From positions 185,696 to 249,695 of the forward strand of contig NMRB01000002.1 of NCBI GenBank assembly GCA_002633025.1: a stretch of DNA of 64,000 bases, given 5' to 3'. The position numbers and the translations under genes were made by a program. Positions 58,227-64,000 of the stretch are shown here, one piece after another. The notes beneath the pieces are model-generated. The model was not told the origin of the DNA, ran no database searches, and worked only from the letters and a program-made list of their open reading frames with translations. The first letter of the stretch is position 1, and each line of letters begins with the position of its first letter. Source of the stretch: Notospermus geniculatus. Lineage: Eukaryota; Nemertea; Pilidiophora; Heteronemertea; Lineidae.

Positions 58227-61200
58227 ATGCGGGTGCTGATTTTTGCCTTTGTTGCTGTCCTGTCGGAGGTTGCACTACATGTAAGTACAGAATTGAAGTT
58301 GTTGGGGCTTGTTCAACCAATATTGTCATTGCACACAAATCTATGCTGCGGTGAAGGAGAGAGAAAGCCTGTAGCACCCCTGATTTAATCAGAACACCAT
58401 CATCAGGTGAAAGATGGTGTTCTTGACAACTCCCGGTAAGTGGAGGTGTCATCATCTCGTCAAGATTCGCATCCGTTCTTCAGCGTTCCAACTGTATTGC
58501 AATATATTTACATCATTACAGGCATCATGTGCATTAACATTCGAAGGCTGCTATGCCCAGGTCCTGCAGCATCAGGGTGAATCCAGCTTCGAACAGATGA
58601 ACGACAATGGAGCTTGTGTGGAGGAGTGTCGTCAGAAAGGGTACATCCTGGCTGCAACAAACAGCAAAGAGTGTCACTGCACACATTCCTTTCCGACACA
58701 GAAGATTGCTTCCTCAGGCTCCGTCTATGCATCCGGTAAGACCCATGTTATTTTACCAGCAAGAACGAAACTGAGGGCAAACGATTTAAATAAAAGGGGC
58801 GTGAAAAAACGGGACAATTATGGCGGCCAAATCGATCGATTCATATGTACCCAAGAGGCCACAGCAATTTGGTACGAGTTAAACGCAGGGAAGATCACTA
58901 GTCTTGACATAAACCTTCCAGAGTCTGAATCGTCGATTGAGTCTGTTTAGGGAGTTTTCGCAAATCTGACGAAAAACGAAGTACGAAATACGAAATTGGA
59001 CGTCATATCCATGACGTAATGTATTTCAGGAAATGGCTGGTACCATAAATATCGCCTGCTGCAAGGGCGTCTTTTAGCGTATGACGTTAGAACGACAGAG
59101 GTACGGTGTATATTAAAGCCCCACAGTATTGAATTTTACGATATTTTCAAAAAGTTAGGAGAGTGCACATAGAGGTCCCATAGCCTCGTGAAGGTCCCCA
59201 AAATGCTTCCCTGATACACACTTCACAGAATTAAGGCCTAGTTTTCAGCACGCATTGGAAAAAACTGCAGGGAGAGCTCTAATGTATTCCGACAGAGCGC
59301 AGTACATTTTACACTACGCTGACGTCGTGACGTCGTGCGAGAATCGCGGCGATGATTTGCGTTTTTCACATTCAATACAGTGGGGCTTTAAACTTTGAAA
59401 TTTATCTTTCGTTTCCACTTCGTTGATACGAATTGGAAAATTAAAAATTCAAGATGCGTCATAACTCTTTCGATCTTACATGACATGCTAAAAGACGCAC
59501 TGGCAGGAGGGACATTTGTGGTACGAACCATTTCCTGAAAAACATTACGTCATGGATCTGACGTCCAAGTTCGTATTTCGTACTTCCTTTTTCGTCAGAT
59601 TTGCGAAAACTCCCTAATATGATCGTACTACCAGGTATATGATCTACTTACTTTTCCAGGGAAAGACAGTGCCTGTAACAAGCCGTGTCCAGGAATTCTG
59701 GAGGACGATGGATGCCGGGCAGATGAGTGTTGTGGAGGAACTACAAAAGATGGCGAGAAAGCCTACAGTGTCTATGCCGTGGGAGGTACGTTACTGAATC
59801 TAGTTTGGTCTTCATATACATGTACGTTTCGGGAAAGTTGCCGATACACGTATAATGGACGAAGATTACGATGAGGAGAGCACTCATATTTGGACGGCTT
59901 TTCACCGATGTTTATTTGTATGAAGACAAGTACCCGTGGAGAGGAGTGGTCATAATGAAAATCCACAAAACCAACCCAATTTTATCAGGAATAGCGAAAA
60001 CCTAGGGAGAGGCGAACGGAGAATTTCTCAAGAGCGATGTGGCTTCCGTTTTCTTGGCATTACAGCTGTCTGTCATTCTTTCCATAAAACAATCCTCTGG
60101 CGGGCGACTCTTCTTAATCCACAGTAAATTGCTTTGTAGGCATTGACATCCCATCCCAGGTATGGAAGAGGGTGCAGAAGAATTTGTTTGGATTGATCAA
60201 TGATAGAAGGTTTGGCCGAATGATATTACTTTGGCAACAATTAGGTGGTAAGTCATCAAAAGACCGTATATCGGTGTTAGCGTCACCGCAATTTGCATTT
60301 GCATTGGACTCATGGTCCGTGAGATGCAATCTTCCTCCGTCCTGTTTGTTATGTACTTCTTTCATTTGCAACGACAGTGCTGCTTGCCTTTAAACACGAG
60401 CTACAGCTACTGGAGTTCTTCAGGAGTGTTCTTCCCCACACTTTCAGGGTGTCATATCTTCGAGAGGTTCACTGGGAAGCTGCTATTCCGTCAGAACAAC
60501 ATCAAGGCAGCGTCTACACCCGGTCGTTGCCAGCGTTACTGCGACAGGGAAGAATCCTTCGCTTGCCTGGCCTATTCATTCAAGAAGGTCATCCGGAATG
60601 GTGAGGTCTACCTTGGGGAGTGTAGACTCTATGACCAGCTAACTCCACTGAAGACTGCTGCAGACGCCCAGAACACCGATTTATACATTCGAAGATGTTT
60701 GCTTGGTAAGTGTGTGGTAATCATTCGTCTGTCTCTGAACGTTTTCAGCATTCGCCGACAGCGTTCTCGCTAACGTTGCTTTCTTTTCAGACACCACAAG
60801 CGGCGATAGCGCGAAAAAAGGTCCACCGACAGTTCTTCACAATGGAGGTGATGTCATACCTCAAGGTGTCAGAGGTTTCCTCACTAGTCGCCATCCTAGG
60901 ACAGACACGTGGTCAAAAATCTGCATGACGGACAAAGCCGCTGTTAATGACCTGATTGCGAACGTCGGATGTCGTCAGGTCGGGTTTCAAGCAGGGTACG
61001 CCTGGCCTTACAGACCAGAGGTGCCCGAACCGACCTCGTATAGTCGCACTGACCTCCACTGTCAGGGCGGTGCGAACACTCTACAGCAGCACTGCATCTG
61101 GAGACAGCGCAGCATGTGCGAGAAGGGAGCGATGTATGTCTTTTGTTACGGTAGGTAACTATGGTTCGGATTCAAAACTGTCTGCCCATTGTGAACCACT

Positions 61201-63440
61201 GCTGGTGGAAAAAGCCAAAGATATCGAAACTTGATTTATGCTTTTAGTCCAATAATATGCAGCCTTGTTTCTTACAGGGAAGGGCCCAATTATGATCAAC
61301 AAACGGCTTCCGCTGGAGCTGAAAAACCACAAGCGAGAACTTGAAGAGCAAACGCCACTGTCCTTGGTCCCGATGGAGAGCTATGACCTCGAACTCGACA
61401 ACATTAACTCTAATATCAATCAGCTCCAATCGTACTCGAAAGAGGTGAGCCTTAAAGGGCTGCAACTTTTCGTGATTAGACCTTCACATTGATCTCCACC
61501 ACAAATCAAGAGATCACCGAGGTGGAAGTCAGTGATCATCATCTCTCGCCAAGCCGCCCATTGGCATACAATAGGCCAACTCCTCCAGCCGAAAGCAGCC
61601 TGTCAAGTGTTTGTTTTCATCCATTACATCATTTCGAACGAACGTACAAGGCCATATTTTAGAGAGGGCAGGGAGCTGTTGCCTCCACATGATGACAAAA
61701 CGTGTTTTTTTATGCAGACTTTAGGACGAAATTGGCAAGGGTCATTGTTCTTTTGCCCTTGATTGCGTTACTGGCGACCATCTCGGAATGAGTTCTTTCT
61801 TGTTTCAGACAGAACAAACATCAACTATGATGTGGCGATGTGAAACAGGGTTCCAGGTTGGCAAATCGAAGACCACATCAACCAGCACCTCACATGCATG
61901 GTCAAAGTCCGACACCACAGGTAAGACACTACAGGGTGTATCAGAAAAAATTAGACTCTCAAAAAAATCACCATAAAATAAACATAGAGATGAGTTTTGA
62001 AAAACTGTATATATCCCTTTGTAGAGGTTGTGATTCTGCATCGAATGATACCAGTGTCATTGTTTACACTTCACGTTTCAATGAGCAGGGACCGTTTGCA
62101 TTTTGAAAAATTGAAGTCCTTTGCGCACGGAAATGTGAGGGTTAAAAATGGATCTGTCAACGTGAATAAAAAGCTGAGACTGAGTTTTACTAACGTGCCG
62201 AAGCATTTTTTAAATAACTAATCCTTTCACCCTCTAACCCCGAAACAAAAAGTCTCATTTCTGAGCTGATCCTCGCCAATTGTGAAGAAACATAAATTTT
62301 TTACTGTGGCCTGACCATTTTTCATCCGCACCACTGGCCACAAGCCAGAAATGGTCAGGCCACATTAAAAAAATGTCAGTTTCTTCACACTTTGTGAGGA
62401 TCAACTCAGAAATGAGACTTTTTGTTTCCGGGTTAGAGGGTGAATGGATTAATTATTTGAAAAACGCTTCGGCACGTATGTAAAACTCAGTCTAAACCTT
62501 TCATTTACTGTGACAGATTCAATTTTAACCCTCGCATTTCCGTGCGCAAAGGACTTCAATTTTTCAAAATTCAAATGGTCCCTGCTCACTGAAACGTGAA
62601 GCGTAAACAACGACACTGGTATCATTCGATGCAGAATCACAACCTCTACAAAGGGATATATACAGTTTTTCGAAACTCATCTCTATGTTTATTTTATGAT
62701 GATTTTTTCGAGAGTCTAATTTTTTCTGATACACCCTGTATAGCAACGCTGATGGCAAATTACATGTAAGTGCCATTATCTGTTACCTTCTGCATTGCGC
62801 GTTCTTAAAGTTGTGCAAGGAGGGAAAGATTGGCGATCGGCATTGACCATTGCTTAGTCACCTCATCATGAGAATCTCAGGTCATCTGCAGTCGCCTCCT
62901 ACCCCAAATGCGAGGGGGGACTCTGGGTGCAAGGAACTCGGACAATTAGATTCAATCTGGCTACGCTTACTCTTATACTCTTCTAAGTGACAATCTCGGC
63001 ATAATAAATTTTGATCAAGGCATCTGGATCTTTTTACTAGGTGTTATAAGTGTAGAAGGGGAACACTGGCTTTCTTTCACATCAATTACACCTTGATTTT
63101 TGATCCAGTAACAAGCATCGATGTGACCGTCGGCGCGGAGGCAGGCGGCGGATTCGGCGGTTTTAAGGCAAGTGTCAGCACCGATATCACCAACAGTTGG
63201 AGCGACGAGGTAACCCATGCCACATCCGGTAGAAGGACAGATTCCTCATCTGTAACCAAGGCAACCAGGCACATCTTCAGTGAAAACTACGCAAAGACGG
63301 TCATCAAATCGAAATCGGTGACGCAGGTGTATAGTTTGTTGGTGCCACCATTCCACAGGGGTTTCATGAACTTCTTCAAAGAGGTAGTTCCAATGTCATT
63401 GAAGTGGAGGAGCACTTTCTGGTTGGGTGGAAATATTGAG
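58227..63440 (+). CDS. Secreted WSC-PAN-SRCR-aerolysin-like protein, rightward copy (3' end not found)
   Basis: Nine coding exons: 58227-58280, 58522-58735, 59660-59785, 60140-60247, 60448-60705, 60791-61150, 61278-61444, 61809-61920, 63109-63440, giving 577 residues in phase. Order of parts matches the leftward gene: signal peptide (MRVLIFAFVAVLSEVALH), WSC-like (FEGCY, CVEECRQKGY, CHC), RADECCGG region, linker, PAN/apple-like domain (one exon, CQRYCDREES, LYIRRC), SRCR-like domain (WSKICMTD, VGCRQVGF, SMCEKGAMYVFCY), then aerolysin-like strands with TGFQVGKSKTTSTSTSH and a Gly-rich turn GAEAGGGFGGF, and the shared LVPPFHRG motif. Exon 8 is 112 nt in both paralogues. The Cys-rich acidic tail exon of the partner is not seen before the right edge; it may lie beyond 64000 or have been lost to the transposon at 63.6 kb. 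Binding target and pore activity are inferred. Confidence 0.75.
58950..59614. mobile_element. Palindromic DNA transposon, TA target site (MITE-like)
   Basis: The ends are inverted copies, gggagttttcgcaaatctga and tcagatttgcgaaaactccc, and both are flanked by TA (58948-58949 and 59615-59616), as in Tc1/mariner insertions. Inverted matching continues inward through acgaagtacgaaatacgaa and ctaaaagacgc. No transposase frame exists. It sits in intron 2 of the rightward aerolysin-like gene and itself hosts another element. Confidence 0.8.
59117..59387. mobile_element. Nested fold-back element with TTAA borders
   Basis: Inside the TA-flanked element lies a second inverted pair, aagccccacagtattgaa and ttcaatacagtggggctt, with TTAA on both outer sides (59113-59116 and 59388-59391), the target site used by piggyBac-type elements. 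It is 271 bp and non-coding. Confidence 0.7.
61932..62738. mobile_element. 807-bp palindromic mariner-type MITE
   Basis: Both ends read cagggtgtatcagaaaaaat in inverted orientation and are flanked by TA (61930-61931 and 62739-62740). The inverted match continues for nearly 400 bp per arm to a short centre near 62321-62350. The arms appear to encode similar peptides only because they are reverse copies. It lies in the intron before the last found exon of the rightward aerolysin-like gene. Confidence 0.85.
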
Positions 63441-63565
63441 GTACGGTGATATTCTAGTTCAGCTCACGAAATGTTCTGTGTTTTGGATAGGTTGCAACAA
63501 GCAGGCGTAATTACTGAGCGGCTAATTTAAGAGAGAGTAGACCTCCTGGGCATTGATACAGATCT

Positions 63566-64000
63566 GGGGCCTTATTCACAAAGCCTACTTAGGCCTTCCG
63601 CATGCGTAACGGATGACTAACCCGTACGTAAGGAATTGCGCGTGATTCACGAAGGTGCCGTAACTCTGCGCCATTGCGGAAGGAGTGCGTAATGTTACGG
63701 ATGCTCCTGACCAAGCGTAAGTCTTGCGTAGCAGTACGCAGTTTGTCAAATGTTTTTCAGCAGGCATGGCAGCGGCATTTGTGACTCTCGAGGAAGAAAA
63801 CAGGCGTGATCCTAGGCGAGAATGGGTATTTAGGGACTGGCTACAACCAATGGATGCATACGATGATGTTGAGCTCAGTCCTAATAGACAATACCGAATG
63901 AGAATTTCCCTGCCTAGGCGTACGTGTATATCGGGTGCCCCCCCCCATCGTCGAACTTTTAAGGGCTGTCGCAGTTTTACACTGTAATATCAGGTGCCCC
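63566..64000 (+). mobile_element. Probable Harbinger-type DNA transposon, 5' end with transposase N terminus
   Basis: The run ggggccttattcacaaagcc followed by several taacg/cgtaag words resembles the terminal repeats of PIF/Harbinger elements in marine invertebrates. An ATG at 63767 opens a frame with RREWVFRDWLQPMDAYDDVEL, which resembles the N terminus of HARBI1-type transposases, where a VFR..NPLD..DD.EL pattern is usual. The frame ends at about 63987, so the copy is broken, spliced or runs on in another frame beyond the edge. The right end of the element is outside the window. Confidence 0.5.

Noticed and set aside
61840-62776. Pairs of similar small peptides on opposite strands
   Set aside because: They lie in the two inverted arms of the palindromic MITE and mirror each other.
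1-64000. CRISPR arrays, operons, prokaryotic insertion sequences, rRNA or tRNA genes
   Set aside because: The window is eukaryotic. I saw no regularly spaced repeats with unique spacers and no sequence matching conserved tRNA or rRNA elements. A covariance-model scan was not possible here.

Overview
This is animal nuclear DNA. Its genes are split by GT-AG introns, intergenic DNA is AT-rich and full of fold-back elements, and every recognisable gene is metazoan. The gene set (SMG5, a cholesterol-25-hydroxylase-like enzyme, an ODF3/CIMAP1 protein, a mitochondrial-clan P450, an ApeC-domain protein) and the abundance of short palindromes such as TAGGCCTA, TACATGTA and TACCGGTA suggest a marine invertebrate, perhaps an echinoderm, hemichordate, cephalochordate or lophotrochozoan. 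The species cannot be fixed from the window alone.

Layout. 1-4.9 kb: non-coding DNA downstream of SMG5. 4.9-24.2 kb (- strand): complete SMG5, 24 coding exons adding up to 1101 codons in frame, with a 9.4-kb intron. 24.2-26.6 kb: repeat-rich intergenic DNA. 26.6-27.6 kb (+): intronless CH25H-like sterol hydroxylase. 29.7-30.9 kb (+): ODF3/CIMAP1 sperm-tail protein. 31.7-35.9 kb (+): membrane-anchored cholinesterase-like protein that has lost its nucleophilic serine. 36.5-40.1 kb (+): mitochondrial-clan cytochrome P450, 12 coding exons. 40.3-43.0 kb (-): class A peptide-type GPCR, partly present twice around a 964-base run of N. 43.8-49.3 kb (-): secreted MACPF-ApeC (apextrin-like) protein. 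49.7-56.8 kb (-) and 58.2-beyond 63.4 kb (+): a divergent pair of paralogous secreted proteins with WSC-like, PAN/apple-like, SRCR-like and aerolysin-like regions. 63.6-64.0 kb: start of a probable Harbinger-type transposon running off the right edge.

Most interesting region. From 43.8 to 63.4 kb there are three secreted genes whose architecture points to membrane attack or innate defence: one MACPF-ApeC gene, and two head-to-head genes joining carbohydrate/protein-binding modules to a beta-rich aerolysin-like module. I do not recognise this WSC-PAN-SRCR-aerolysin combination as a described family. The pore-forming interpretation is inference from sequence pattern and needs structural confirmation.

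Assembly caution. Between 40.7 and 54.7 kb four blocks occur twice, each pair meeting exactly at an N run or a single N (41409-42372, 44568, 48495, 52175). This looks like uncollapsed haplotypes or unclosed overlaps, so the repeated exons should not be counted as extra genes. The exon lists below choose one copy of each.
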